64,000 bases of DNA from Caballeronia telluris (GTDB taxonomy: Bacteria; Pseudomonadota; Gammaproteobacteria; Burkholderiales; Burkholderiaceae), in assembly GCF_001544495.1 (NCBI RefSeq), contig NZ_FCNZ02000022.1, positions 1 through 64,000 of the forward strand, in the 5' to 3' direction. Position numbers and translations under genes: made by a program. The notes beneath the pieces were generated by a model. It was not told the origin of the DNA. It was given only the letters and a program-made list of their open reading frames with translations, and made no database searches. Position 1 is the stretch's first letter. The number at the start of each line of letters is the position of its first letter. Shown here piece by piece: positions 27,005 to 37,153 of the stretch.

Positions 27005-27641
27005 TCCATTTCCTTTCCAGCGTGCGCGCGTAACGGGTAAGCGGATAACAGAGCACGAAATAGATCAGGGCGACGAGGCCATACACGATGAACGGCCTGA
27101 ACGTCGCGTTGGAAATCATCGTGCCCGCCTTGGTAAGTTCGGTGAAACCGATGATCGAGACGAGCGCCGTGTCCTTCACGGCCTGCACGCCGAAGCCGAC
27201 CGTCGGCCCGATCGCGATGCGCGCGGCCTGCGGCAGGATCACATGACGAAGCTGCTCGAAGTAGCTCATCGCAAGGCTCGACGACGCCTCCCATTGCCCC
27301 TTCGGCACCGCTTCGACGCAACCGCGCCAGATCTCCGCGAGATACGCGCTCGTAAAGAGCGTGAGCCCGACCGTCGCGGCGATCCACGGCGCGACTTCCA
27401 CGCCGAGCAGCGGCAGCCCGAAGAACACGAGGAACAGTTGCATCAGGAGCGGCGTGCCCTGAAAGACTTCGATGTACGCCTTCACGATCGTGCGCAGCAG
27501 GCGCGACTTCGATACGCGCATCACGAGCAGCGCGAAGCCGACGACGCCGCCCGCGACGAACGAGACGATCGACAGCACGACGGTCCAGCGCGCGGCGAGC
27601 AGCAGGTTCGTGAGGATCTGTTCGAACGAGAATTCGATCAT
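26991..27641 (-). CDS. Polar amino acid ABC transporter permease (second)
   Basis: 216 residues from ATG 27641 with five or so membrane helices. The EAA loop EASSSLAMSYFEQLRHVILPQAARIA near residue 130-155 contacts the ATPase. YIEVFQGTPLLMQLFLVFFGLP is the HisM/GlnP family signature. It forms a heterodimeric channel with the next permease. It overlaps that gene by 4 bp and the ATPase gene by 14 bp. Confidence 0.92.
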   Translation of the reverse strand: MIEFSFEQILTNLLLAARWTVVLSIVSFVAGGVVGFALLVMRVSKSRLLRTIVKAYIEVFQGTPLLMQLFLVFFGLPLLGVEVAPWIAATVGLTLFTSAYLAEIWRGCVEAVPKGQWEASSSLAMSYFEQLRHVILPQAARIAIGPTVGFGVQAVKDTALVSIIGFTELTKAGTMISNATFRPFIVYGLVALIYFVLCYPLTRYARTLERKWNAAR

Positions 27642-28315
27642 CGCGCGCCTCGCAGATTGCGCGAGAAAAGGCGCTTGCCCGCGGTGTTGAGCAGCCACCG
27701 CAGCACGATCGCCATCACGAGATACGCGGCCGTGATCAGGAAGTACGTCTCGAACGCGCGGAAGTTGCGCGACTGGATGTAGCTCGCGGCATACGTCAGG
27801 TCGGGCACCGAGATCTGCGAGACGACCGCCGAGCCGAGCATCGTGATGACGATCTGGCTCGACAGCGCGGGAAAGACCTTCGCCAGCGCCTGCGGCAGGA
27901 TCACGTGCCAGAACGTCTGGCCGCGCGTCATCGCAAGCGATGCCGCTGCTTCGTGATGCCCCTTCGGCACCGCGGCAATCCCCGCGCGGATGATCTCGAC
28001 CGAATACGCGCCGAGGTTCAGCGTCATCGCGAGAATGGCGGCCGTGTATTCGCCGAGATGCACGCCGAGCGCGGGCAAGCCGAAGAACACGAAGAAGAGC
28101 TGCACGATGAACGGCGTGTTGCGGATCGCTTCGACGTAGCCTCGCACGAGCGAGCGCAGCCACGCGTGCCGGCTGTCGCTTGCCGCCGCGCCCGCCACGC
28201 CGACACCGATGCCGAGCGCGGTCGACACCGCGGTGAGCCCGAGTGTCGTCGCGGCGCCACTCGCGAACATGCCGAGATATTCCCCGAGGTCGGCGAACTG
28301 AAGTTCATAGGCCAT
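27638..28315 (-). CDS. Polar amino acid ABC transporter permease (first)
   Basis: 225 residues with several membrane helices. The signature YVEAIRNTPFIVQLFFVFFGLP lies near residue 58, and the EAA loop EAAASLAMTRGQTFWHVILPQAL near 137. It pairs with the permease encoded immediately downstream. It lies 41 bp behind the binding-protein gene and overlaps the next gene by 4 bp, completing a standard SBP-permease-permease-ATPase order. Confidence 0.92.
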   Translation of the reverse strand: MAYELQFADLGEYLGMFASGAATTLGLTAVSTALGIGVGVAGAAASDSRHAWLRSLVRGYVEAIRNTPFIVQLFFVFFGLPALGVHLGEYTAAILAMTLNLGAYSVEIIRAGIAAVPKGHHEAAASLAMTRGQTFWHVILPQALAKVFPALSSQIVITMLGSAVVSQISVPDLTYAASYIQSRNFRAFETYFLITAAYLVMAIVLRWLLNTAGKRLFSRNLRGAR

Positions 28316-28356
28316 TAAAAGCGCTGCCTTTATCGAGTTGCACGCACATCACGCAT

Positions 28357-29166
28357 TCACAGGCTCGCCGGCAGCGGCTGGCCGAACCATTTCTTCGACA
28401 TCGCTTCGAGCGTGCCGTCCTTCTTCGACTGATCGATGGCGGCATCGACCTTCGCGAGCAGGCGCGGCTCGTTCTTGTTCAAGCCGACGAAGCACGGCGA
28501 GTTCTTGATGACGAACTTCGCTTCAGGACGGCGCGGCGGATTCTTCGCGAGGATCGCAGCGGCGACGATGTTGCCCGCCGCGATCAGTTGCACCTGGCCC
28601 GAGAGGAACGCGGAGATGGTTGCGTTGTTGTCCTCGAAGCGCTTGATGGTCGCGTTCGGCGCCATCTGCGTGAGCGCGATCTCTTCGAGCGCGCCGCGCG
28701 TCGCGCCGACCGTCTTGCCGGTCAGGTCGGCGGGGTTGCTCACCTTGATGTCGGCGGGACCGAACACGCCCTGGAAGTACGGCGCATAGGCGGTCGAAAA
28801 GTCGAGCACCTTCTCGCGCTCGGGCGTCTTGCCGAGCGACGAAATCACGAGGTCCACCTTGTTCGTCGTGAGATACGGAATGCGGTTCGCGCTATTGACC
28901 GGCACGAGTTCGAGCTTCACGCCCATCGACTTCGCGAGCAGCGCGGCCATGTCGATGTCGTAGCCTTGCGGCTTCATGTCGGCGCCGACCGCACCGAAGG
29001 GCGGATAGTCTTCCGGCACCGCGACGCGCAGCGTGCCGCTTTTTGCGATCGTGTCGAGCGCGTCGGCGTGGGCGGTGATCGGCGAGAGGGCGAAGAAGGG
29101 CACGGCGACGGAAGCGGCAAGGGCGGCGAGCGCCGCGCGACGCGCGCGAAAAAGCGTGTGGTTCAT
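28357..29166 (-). CDS. Periplasmic amino acid-binding protein of ABC transporter
   Basis: 269 residues from ATG 29166 (MNHTLFRARRAALAALAASV). A Sec signal peptide spans about residues 1-34 and ends ITAHA-DAL. The mature part opens DTIAKSGTLRVAVPEDYPPFG, the family 3 solute-binding start, and has GYDIDMAALLAKSMGV and VDLVISSLGKTPEREKVLDFS. It captures a polar amino acid in the periplasm. The upstream frame extension of 20 codons lacks signal character. The nearest gene upstream on the same strand is ureD, 185 bp away. Confidence 0.93.
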   Translation of the reverse strand: MNHTLFRARRAALAALAASVAVPFFALSPITAHADALDTIAKSGTLRVAVPEDYPPFGAVGADMKPQGYDIDMAALLAKSMGVKLELVPVNSANRIPYLTTNKVDLVISSLGKTPEREKVLDFSTAYAPYFQGVFGPADIKVSNPADLTGKTVGATRGALEEIALTQMAPNATIKRFEDNNATISAFLSGQVQLIAAGNIVAAAILAKNPPRRPEAKFVIKNSPCFVGLNKNEPRLLAKVDAAIDQSKKDGTLEAMSKKWFGQPLPASL

Positions 29167-29351
29167 CGATGATCCTGTTGTGTGTGATGCGCGTCTTTCA
29201 TCGAGCGCGCTCTGGAGCCGGATCACTTAAGCGAGAGTCGTGCCATCGCGCCGATACGCCGGAGGTGCGGGCGCTCGCGCGTTTGTCAACGCTATCACGC
29301 ACAAATTCGGGGCGCAATAAAGCGCCGCGCTGGTGCGCTAAAGAGGCGGGA

Positions 29352-30215
29352 TCAGGTGGACCACAGACGCAGCGGTTTTGCGCCGATGCCGTGAACCGCG
29401 GGTCGCAGACGCATCCAGCAATCGGTAAGGATGCGTTGCAGCGGCTCCATCGAGCAGCTCACGGCGCGCACGATCAGCACGCCGGGTGCCACGCACGAGG
29501 CGCCGGCACGCAGGCTGTCGTTGAAAGGGAGATGGTCCACGAGTGATTCGGCGAGCGCGTCGTTGCATAGAGCGCCGATGGCCCACATCGTGCCGTAGCA
29601 CGCGAAATCCGCGAGACCCTGCGGGATGCCGCGCAGCGGATCGCCGGCGTCGATGCGCGCGCGCTCGAACCAGCGCAGCTGGCCGCGGTGATTGCGAATG
29701 CTCGACACGGCGCGGATCTGCCCCGCCGACCATCGCTCGCCGGCGGCCTGCCGTCCGAGCTGCATTGCATCCCAGCCGATGGCGCTCGCTTCGTCGTCGA
29801 TCGTCAGCGTGAAGTCGAGTTCCACGTTCGACGAGTCGAACACGATGTTGTTCTGCGGCAGCCAGTCGAGCTTCGCGCCGGCGCCGACACGAATTGCGAT
29901 GCGTTGTGTCGCGAGCTTGCCGTTCGACTTGTACCACTTGGTGGCGCCGGGTGTCGTGACAACGGCGTGGGTGTGTTCGGCGAGGTCGATATCGATGGCG
30001 AGACGGTCGCCGCCCGCGACGCCGCCCGGCGGATGCACGACGACCGCATGGCACGTCGCGTCGCCTTCGGGATAGAGCGGCCGCAGCAGACGCAGCGGCC
30101 CTTCATGCCGGCGATGCGTGAGCACCGTGCGTGCGTGCTGACGGGTAAAGCCGAGTTCGAGGCGGCCGTGCCATTCGTCGGCATGCAGGAGTGCGGCGTG
30201 GGGTGCGTGGTGCAT
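29352..30215 (-). CDS. ureD: Urease accessory protein UreD
   Basis: 287 residues. HPPGGVAGGDRLAIDI near residues 62-77 and TTPGATKWYKSNG near 87-99 are the UreD/UreH signatures. WLPQNNIVFDSSNVE near 118 is also typical. It scaffolds the apo-urease and passes nickel from UreG. In related genomes it sits directly before ureA. Here a four-gene amino acid transporter and repeat B lie between the two. It follows urtE by 68 bp. Confidence 0.94.
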   Translation of the reverse strand: MHHAPHAALLHADEWHGRLELGFTRQHARTVLTHRRHEGPLRLLRPLYPEGDATCHAVVVHPPGGVAGGDRLAIDIDLAEHTHAVVTTPGATKWYKSNGKLATQRIAIRVGAGAKLDWLPQNNIVFDSSNVELDFTLTIDDEASAIGWDAMQLGRQAAGERWSAGQIRAVSSIRNHRGQLRWFERARIDAGDPLRGIPQGLADFACYGTMWAIGALCNDALAESLVDHLPFNDSLRAGASCVAPGVLIVRAVSCSMEPLQRILTDCWMRLRPAVHGIGAKPLRLWST

Positions 30216-30283
30216 GAACGGGAGCGTGGCCGGGGAGCCGCCATGGTACGGCGGCGCGCTGACGGAAGCAATGAGGAGGCGTT

Positions 30284-30976
30284 TCAGACCGCGATCAGCT
30301 CCCGCACGCCGTGCTCGTCCATCTCTGAGCCCGCGCCGCCCGCGACGATTTCTCCGCGGCTCATGACCCAGTAGCGGTCTGCGAGTTCGCGCGCAAAGTC
30401 GTAATACTGCTCGACAAGCAGCACCGTCATGCCCATTTCGTCGACGAGCTGGCGCAGCGTGCGCCCGATGTCCTGGATGATCGAAGGCTGGATGCCTTCG
30501 GTGGGTTCGTCGAGGATGAGCAGTTGAGGGTCGCTCATCAGCGCGCGGCCGATGGCGAGCTGCTGTTGCTGACCGCCGGAGAGGTCGCCGCCGCGACGGT
30601 TTTTCATGTCGCGCAGGACGGGGAAGAGTTCGTAGATGCGGTCCGGCACCTTCGACGGCGCCTTGCGGCTTGCCGCGCCGACGAAGAGGTTTTCTTCTAC
30701 CGTCAGGCGCCCGAAGATGTCGCGGCCCTGGGGCACGTAAGCGAGGCCGGTTGCGACGCGCTTGTAGGTGGGCATCGACGAGATCTTCGTGCCGCGCCAG
30801 GCGATGGTGCCGTTTCGGGTCGGCACGACGCCCATCAGGCAGCGCAGGAGCGTGGTCTTGCCGACGCCGTTGCGGCCGAGCAGCACGGTCAGCTTGCCAT
30901 CGGGGACGGTCATCTTCACATCGCGGAGGATGTGGCTGCCGCCGTAGTACTGGTTCAACGAGTCGACTTCTAGCAT
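30284..30976 (-). CDS. urtE: Urea ABC transporter ATP-binding protein UrtE
   Basis: 230 residues from ATG 30976, preceded by AAAGGA at 9 bp; an in-frame GTG two codons earlier is too close to that site. Walker A is LGRNGVGKTTLLR near residue 33, the signature LSGGQQQQLAIGRAL near 132, and Walker B LLILDEPTEGI near 152. LNQYYGGSHILRDV near residue 8 is typical of UrtE/LivF. It energises urea import with UrtD. It is separated from urtD by inverted-repeat element C, where operons normally have these genes adjacent. Confidence 0.95.
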   Translation of the reverse strand: MLEVDSLNQYYGGSHILRDVKMTVPDGKLTVLLGRNGVGKTTLLRCLMGVVPTRNGTIAWRGTKISSMPTYKRVATGLAYVPQGRDIFGRLTVEENLFVGAASRKAPSKVPDRIYELFPVLRDMKNRRGGDLSGGQQQQLAIGRALMSDPQLLILDEPTEGIQPSIIQDIGRTLRQLVDEMGMTVLLVEQYYDFARELADRYWVMSRGEIVAGGAGSEMDEHGVRELIAV

Positions 30977-31030
30977 TTGCACGCGTCCTTTCTTGACTGC
31001 GTCGTGGCAGTCATACCGGTTGATGGTTTG

Positions 31031-31674
31031 ATGCTTTTGCGCTTCTGTGGAACTTGCTTTCGCGTCGGTCTATTAGCACTGCCCCTGTCCGGGGCGGGAC
31101 TTACTTTCTTTGCTGCTGCAAAGAAAGTAAGCAAAGAAAGCAGCTTTTTCAGTCAGTAGTCACAGCACGGCAACGCACTAGAAACACTGAGTGGACATAC
31201 CGGCTAAGGGTCGCCCTCAAACATCCACCCGGCTTGGCGCGCAGTACGACTGACACCTCTCGAACTTCAACAAAGTGGTATGCGCTCCGTTCAGTTCCGT
31301 CCGCGCTTCGCTCGGACGACGGGCAGAACAAAAACCAGCGGCTTTCAACCTCAGCCGCGAAGCTCAACCGCGCGACTGATGTACCCCTCGTTAGCGGAGC
31401 GGAAACGGATGGATGACTGCTGTGCCAATCCGGGTCGCTGCGCGGTTTCACAGTAGTTAATCGCACCAAGCCCCTCTTGTTCTTTGAGGACGACACTTAG
31501 GCGGTATGTCCACTCAGTACTTCGAGAGCGTTGCCGCCTCAAGACTGCTGCTTAGAAAAGCTGCTTTCTTTGCTTACTTTCTTTGCAGCAGCAAAGAAAG
31601 TAAGTCCCGCCCCGGACAGGGGCAATGCCAATAGACCACTAAGAAAACAAGTTCCACAGAAGAAGCAGAAGCAT
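31031..31674. repeat. Long inverted-repeat element, copy C
   Basis: About 644 bp. Arms and nested palindromes match copies A and B, and the outer ends extend the complementarity slightly (TTCTGTGGAACTTGC and its complement). The central CCGCGCTTCGCTCGG hairpin is retained. A minus-strand frame at 31149-31496 shares the segments SVSAPLTRGTSVARLSFA and CPSSERSADG with copy A. It lies between urtD and urtE, interrupting the transporter operon. Nothing else fills the 30977-31691 gap. Confidence 0.9.
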
Positions 31675-31691
31675 CGAAAATCACCCGCGCA

Positions 31692-32558
31692 TCAGCGCCC
31701 CAAGTACGATTCGATAACCGTCTCATTGCGCTTGACATCGTCAAGCGTGCCCTCGGCGAGCACGGACCCCTCGGCCATGACAGTGACCTTCCCGACAGCC
31801 CCCGACAGAGCCGCAACGAACTCCATATCATGCTCGACGACCATCATCGAACAGGTGCCGCGCAGCTTGTTGAGCAAATCGGCGAGTTCCATCGTCTCGT
31901 GATCGGTCATGCCGGCCGCCGGCTCGTCGAGCAGCAGCAATGCCGGCTGCTGCATGAGCAGCATGCCGATCTCGAGCCGCTGCTTCTGTCCGTGCGAGAG
32001 CTCACCCGCAAGCCGCGTCGCTTCATGCTGAAGACGGATCAGCTCAAGCGTCTCCTCGATGCGCGCCTGCGCCGTGCGGTCGAGCCGGGCGCGTAACGAC
32101 GCAAACCAGCGCTTGTCCGTTTTCATCGCAAGCTCGAGGTTCTCCCACACCGGATGATTCTCGAACACCGTCGGCTTCTGGAACTTGCGGCCGATGCCCG
32201 TGCGTGCGATCACCGGCTCCGACATGCGCGTCAAGTCGAGCGTCTGGCCGAGAAACACCTTGCCGCCGTCCGGCCGCGTCTTGCCCGTGACGACGTCCAT
32301 CATCGTCGTCTTGCCCGCGCCGTTCGGGCCGATCACGCAACGCAATTCGCCGACGTCGATCGAAAGCGTCAGCTTGTTCAGCGCACGAAAGCCATCGAAG
32401 GAAACGGTGACGTCCTCCAGGTACAGGATCGTGCCGTGCGACACGTCGATCTCGCCCGGCGCCAGCACGTGGCCGAGGCCGGTGATGCCGTTGATGTTGC
32501 GTTCGCTCGTTTCCGGCAGCGGCGGCAAGTCGACGATCAAAGCGTTGTGAGCGGTCAA
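31692..32558 (-). CDS. urtD: Urea ABC transporter ATP-binding protein UrtD
   Basis: 288 residues from a TTG start at 32558, which overlaps the urtC stop and has GGAGGG about 9 bp upstream. No ATG lies nearby in frame. Walker A is IGPNGAGKTTMMD near 76, the signature LSHGQKQRLEIGMLL near 190, and Walker B LLLLDEPAAGM near 210. The first 45 residues are an extension rich in small residues before the ATPase fold (LYLEDVTVSFDGF). UrtD pairs with UrtE to power urea uptake. The much longer open frame upstream is shadow sequence over urtC. Confidence 0.92.
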   Translation of the reverse strand: MTAHNALIVDLPPLPETSERNINGITGLGHVLAPGEIDVSHGTILYLEDVTVSFDGFRALNKLTLSIDVGELRCVIGPNGAGKTTMMDVVTGKTRPDGGKVFLGQTLDLTRMSEPVIARTGIGRKFQKPTVFENHPVWENLELAMKTDKRWFASLRARLDRTAQARIEETLELIRLQHEATRLAGELSHGQKQRLEIGMLLMQQPALLLLDEPAAGMTDHETMELADLLNKLRGTCSMMVVEHDMEFVAALSGAVGKVTVMAEGSVLAEGTLDDVKRNETVIESYLGR

Positions 32559-33751
32559 GGCGCATGCCCTCCGGTTTTGTTCCTGCGCAGCGCCGCGTCG
32601 ATGAGGCCCATGATTCCGTTCGGTAAAAGGAGCGGCACGAGCGTGAAGATGAGGCCCAGAAAAAAGAGCCAATATTCGGGGAAATTCGCCGTGAAGAAGC
32701 TCTTCGCGCCATTCACCGCGAACGCGCCGACGATCGGTCCGATCAGCGTGCCGCGCCCGCCGACGGCCACCCAGATCGCCATTTCGATCGAGTTGGCCGG
32801 CGACATCTCGCTCGGGTTGATGATGCCGACCTGCGGCACGTAGAGCGCGCCCGCGATGCCGCACAGCACCGCCGATACCGTCCAGATGAAGAGCTTGTAC
32901 GCGAGCGGACTGTAGCCGAGGAACATGAGGCGCGCTTCGCCGTCGCGCACGCCGGTGACGACACGCCCGAGCTTCGACGTGACGATCCCGCGCGCCGCGA
33001 GAAACGCGAGCACGAGCACGGCGAACGTGATCAGGAAGAGGGCCGTGCGCGTGCCCGGATGCGTGATCGGAAACCCGGCGATGCGCTTGAAGTCGGTGAA
33101 GCCGTTGTTGCCGCCGAAACCCGTCTCGTTGCGATAGAAGAACAGCATCGCGGCGAAAGTCATCGCCTGTGTGATGATCGACAGATACACGCCTTTCACG
33201 CGCGAGCGGAACGTGAAGAAGCCGAATACCCACGCCAGAATCCCGGGCACCAGCACGACGAGCGCAAGCGCATACCAGAGGTGTTCCGTGCCTTGCCAGT
33301 ACCACGGCAGCTTGTGCCAGTCGAGGAACACCATGAAGTCGGGCAGGTCGCTCTGATACGTGCCCTCGCGGCCGATCGAGCGCATCAGGTACATGCCCAT
33401 CGCATAACCGCCGAGCGCGAAGAAGAGCGCATGGCCGAGGCTGAGAATCCCGCAGTAGCCCCACACGAGATCGAGCGCGAGCGCGCCGATCGCGTAGCAC
33501 ATGAGCTTTCCGATGAGCGTCATCGCGTAGGCGGACAGATGGAACGTGCTCGTCTCCGGCAACACGAGCGCGGCGACCGGCACGCAGATACCCATCGCGA
33601 CGATGAGCGCGACGAGCGCAAGCCAGCCGCTGCGCGGCAGAAGCGCGGCGCGCGGCGGCAGACCGAGCGCGAAACCTTCGCGACGCGCGCGGTCGTCGGG
33701 TTGCGGAGCGACGTCGAGGTTCGCGCCGACGTCGGGTGAAGAAGCGGTCAT
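32555..33751 (-). CDS. urtC: Urea ABC transporter permease UrtC
   Basis: 398 residues, LivM family. About 40 hydrophilic N-terminal residues precede roughly ten membrane helices. LVWGYCGILSLGHALFFALGGYAMG near residues 95-120 is the signature, and RDGEARLMFLGYSPLAYK near 285 is the cytoplasmic coupling region. It forms the urea channel in the inner membrane with UrtB. It starts 1 bp after the urtB stop and overlaps urtD by 4 bp. Confidence 0.95.
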   Translation of the reverse strand: MTASSPDVGANLDVAPQPDDRARREGFALGLPPRAALLPRSGWLALVALIVAMGICVPVAALVLPETSTFHLSAYAMTLIGKLMCYAIGALALDLVWGYCGILSLGHALFFALGGYAMGMYLMRSIGREGTYQSDLPDFMVFLDWHKLPWYWQGTEHLWYALALVVLVPGILAWVFGFFTFRSRVKGVYLSIITQAMTFAAMLFFYRNETGFGGNNGFTDFKRIAGFPITHPGTRTALFLITFAVLVLAFLAARGIVTSKLGRVVTGVRDGEARLMFLGYSPLAYKLFIWTVSAVLCGIAGALYVPQVGIINPSEMSPANSIEMAIWVAVGGRGTLIGPIVGAFAVNGAKSFFTANFPEYWLFFLGLIFTLVPLLLPNGIMGLIDAALRRNKTGGHAP

Positions 33752-33752
33752 C

Positions 33753-35411
<1,659 letters not shown>

Positions 35412-35449
35412 GATGGCCTTTCAGATCGAGCGGGGTCGTGCGTGAAGAC

Positions 35450-35486
35450 GTCCCGCCCGTTGCGACGGATCGCGACAGGGCGGGAC
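35450..35486 (-). promoter_or_regulatory. Stem-loop in the urtA-urtB spacer
   Basis: A perfect 9-bp stem, GTCCCGCCC (35450-35458) and GGGCGGGAC (35478-35486), encloses 19 bp that contain a smaller inner pair (GCGA/TCGC). It begins 19 bp after the urtA stop and has no T-run. This placement after a binding-protein gene usually means an mRNA-stabilising or partial-attenuation hairpin that keeps urtA expression above that of the permeases. Confidence 0.7.
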
Positions 35487-35504
35487 GGTACGACGCTCAG
35501 GCGG

Positions 35505-36806
35505 TTACGCCACGCGCGAGCGCCGCAGGAACGCCGGGATCGACGTGACGATTTCCGGCTTGCCCTGGTTGCCGGCGATATACGGGCTCCACGGCTGTGC
35601 GCGGACCGCGGTCTTCGTTTTCCAGACGACGTTGAACTGACCGTCGCCGCGAATCTCGCCGATCATCACGGGCTTGTGCAGATGATGGTTGCCGTCCATC
35701 GTCAGCGTGAAGCCGGAAGGCGCGGCCATCGTCTGGCCGATCATCGCGACGCGCACCTTGTCCACGTCCGTGCTCTTCGCCTTCTCGACGGCCTGCTTCC
35801 ACATGTGGATGCCGACGAAGGTCGCTTCCATCGGATCGTTCGTTACGCGCTTCGTGCCGCCCGGCAGGTTCTGCGACTTGACCCACTCGGCCCATTGCGT
35901 TTCGAACTTCTTGTTGGTCGGGTTCTTCACCGACATGAAGTAGTTCCATGCCGCGAGATGCCCGACGAGCGGCTTCGTGTCGATGCCGCGCAGTTCTTCC
36001 TCGCCGACCGAGAACGCGACGACGGGAACGTCGGTCGCCTTCAGGCCCTGGTTGCCGAGTTCCTTGTAGAACGGCACGTTCGAGTCGCCGTTGATCGTCG
36101 AGATGACCGTCGTCTTTCCGCCCTGCGAGAAGGTCTTGATGTTCGCGACGATGGTCTGATAGTCGCTATGTCCGAACGGTGTGTAGACCTCCTGAATATC
36201 TTCATCCTTGACTCCCTTCGAGTGGAGGAAGGCGCGCAGGATCTTGTTGGTCGTGCGCGGGTACACGTAGTCGGTGCCGAGCAGGAAGTAGCGCTTGGCG
36301 CTGCCGCCTTCGGGTCCCATCAGATACTCGACGGCGGGAATCGCCTGCTGGTTGGGCGCGGCGCCCGTGTAGAACACGTTGCGCGACATCTCTTCGCCTT
36401 CGTACTGGACGGGGTAGAAGAGGAGGCCATTGAGTTCCTCGAAGACGGGCAGCACCGACTTGCGCGAGACCGAGGTCCAGCAACCGAACACGACGGCGAC
36501 CTTATCCTGCGTGAGCAACTGACGCGCCTTCTCGGCGAAGAGCGGCCAGTTCGACGCCGGGTCCACGACGACCGGCTGGATCTGCCGGCCCATCACGCCG
36601 CCGTTCTTGTTGATGTCGGCGATGGTCATGAGCGCGGTGTCTTTCAGCGACGTCTCGGAGATCGCCATCGTGCCGGAGAGCGAATGCAGAATGCCGACCT
36701 TGATCGGACCGGTATCGGCGGCTTGAGCCTTGGAGATCGGCAACTGGCCTGCGAGGGCGAGCGCGCCGGACATCGAGCCGAATTTCAGGAGACTGCGTCG
36801 TTTCAT
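35505..36806 (-). CDS. urtA: Urea ABC transporter substrate-binding protein UrtA
   Basis: 433 residues from ATG 36806, with AAGGGGA about 6 bp upstream; 37 upstream codons in the frame are not part of the gene. The leader KRRSLLKFGSMSGALALAG has the twin-arginine pattern, so export by Tat is likely. The mature part starts near ADTGPIKVGILHSLSGTM, the UrtA/AmiC-type periplasmic fold, with QYEGEEMSRNVFYTGAAPNQQ as a family marker. It captures urea in the periplasm. It heads the urt operon behind a sigma-54 promoter. Confidence 0.96.
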   Translation of the reverse strand: MKRRSLLKFGSMSGALALAGQLPISKAQAADTGPIKVGILHSLSGTMAISETSLKDTALMTIADINKNGGVMGRQIQPVVVDPASNWPLFAEKARQLLTQDKVAVVFGCWTSVSRKSVLPVFEELNGLLFYPVQYEGEEMSRNVFYTGAAPNQQAIPAVEYLMGPEGGSAKRYFLLGTDYVYPRTTNKILRAFLHSKGVKDEDIQEVYTPFGHSDYQTIVANIKTFSQGGKTTVISTINGDSNVPFYKELGNQGLKATDVPVVAFSVGEEELRGIDTKPLVGHLAAWNYFMSVKNPTNKKFETQWAEWVKSQNLPGGTKRVTNDPMEATFVGIHMWKQAVEKAKSTDVDKVRVAMIGQTMAAPSGFTLTMDGNHHLHKPVMIGEIRGDGQFNVVWKTKTAVRAQPWSPYIAGNQGKPEIVTSIPAFLRRSRVA

Positions 36807-36853
36807 GTGTTTCCCCTTGCCGATATGTTGTGGTGAGTCGTGGTGGACAGGCG

Positions 36854-36875
36854 GTCCGCCCTTGCTTGGGCGGAC
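36854..36875 (-). promoter_or_regulatory. Hairpin in the urtA 5' untranslated region
   Basis: A perfect 8-bp inverted repeat, GTCCGCCC and GGGCGGAC, with loop TTGCTT. It lies between the sigma-54 promoter and the urtA ribosome binding site, so it would be in the leader transcript. It may stabilise the mRNA or be a protein-binding site. Confidence 0.6.
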
Positions 36876-36893
36876 GGGCAGCGCATTTGTTAC

Positions 36894-36910
36894 TGCAAGG
36901 GGTATGCCAA
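36894..36910 (-). promoter_or_regulatory. Sigma-54 (RpoN) promoter of the urt operon
   Basis: Read on the minus strand the site is TTGGCATACCCCTTGCA. It differs from the TGGCAC-N5-TTGCA consensus at one base, and the essential GG and GC are exactly 10 bp apart. Transcription would start near 36883, about 77 bp before the urtA ATG. Control of urea uptake by nitrogen through NtrC and RpoN is established in many proteobacteria. NtrC-binding sites further upstream were not clearly seen. Confidence 0.78.
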
Positions 36911-37153
36911 TGTGCAATAGATGCTGGATTGGCGCGGGTTCGCGCGGCGTTTGGGTCGACGTTCGGAACGGGAAGGAGAGCGCCTTTGGGGGCGTTTTGG
37001 TGCATCGCGCCGGGACTGTGCCTCGCGGCGGTGCGTGCGGGAGGAGGTGAAGTCACCTTCGCGGGGCGAAGGCGACTGATTGCCCGCGCTCGCGGGCGAG
37101 ATCAGGGTGGCGTGCTCGAACGGTGTCGAGCGCGGCGCCCCAAGCGCAAGTGC
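36911..37153. other. Region upstream of the urtA promoter
   Basis: No gene is seen. A 12-bp inverted repeat with one mismatch lies at 37051-37077 (AGTCACCTTCGC, loop GGG, then its partner), and a shorter GCCCGC/GCGGGC hairpin near 37081-37096. Either could end transcription of the MFS gene that stops at 37154, though neither has a T-run. Activator sites for the sigma-54 promoter would be expected here. Confidence 0.4.

Noticed and set aside
29167..29351. Second sigma-54 promoter before the amino acid binding protein
   Set aside because: GC and GG-like pairs were found, but the spacing was one base short and the flanks did not fit.
31692..33500. 602-residue form of UrtD
   Set aside because: The extra N-terminal part overlaps urtC in another frame; a TTG with a good ribosome binding site at 32558 gives the normal size.
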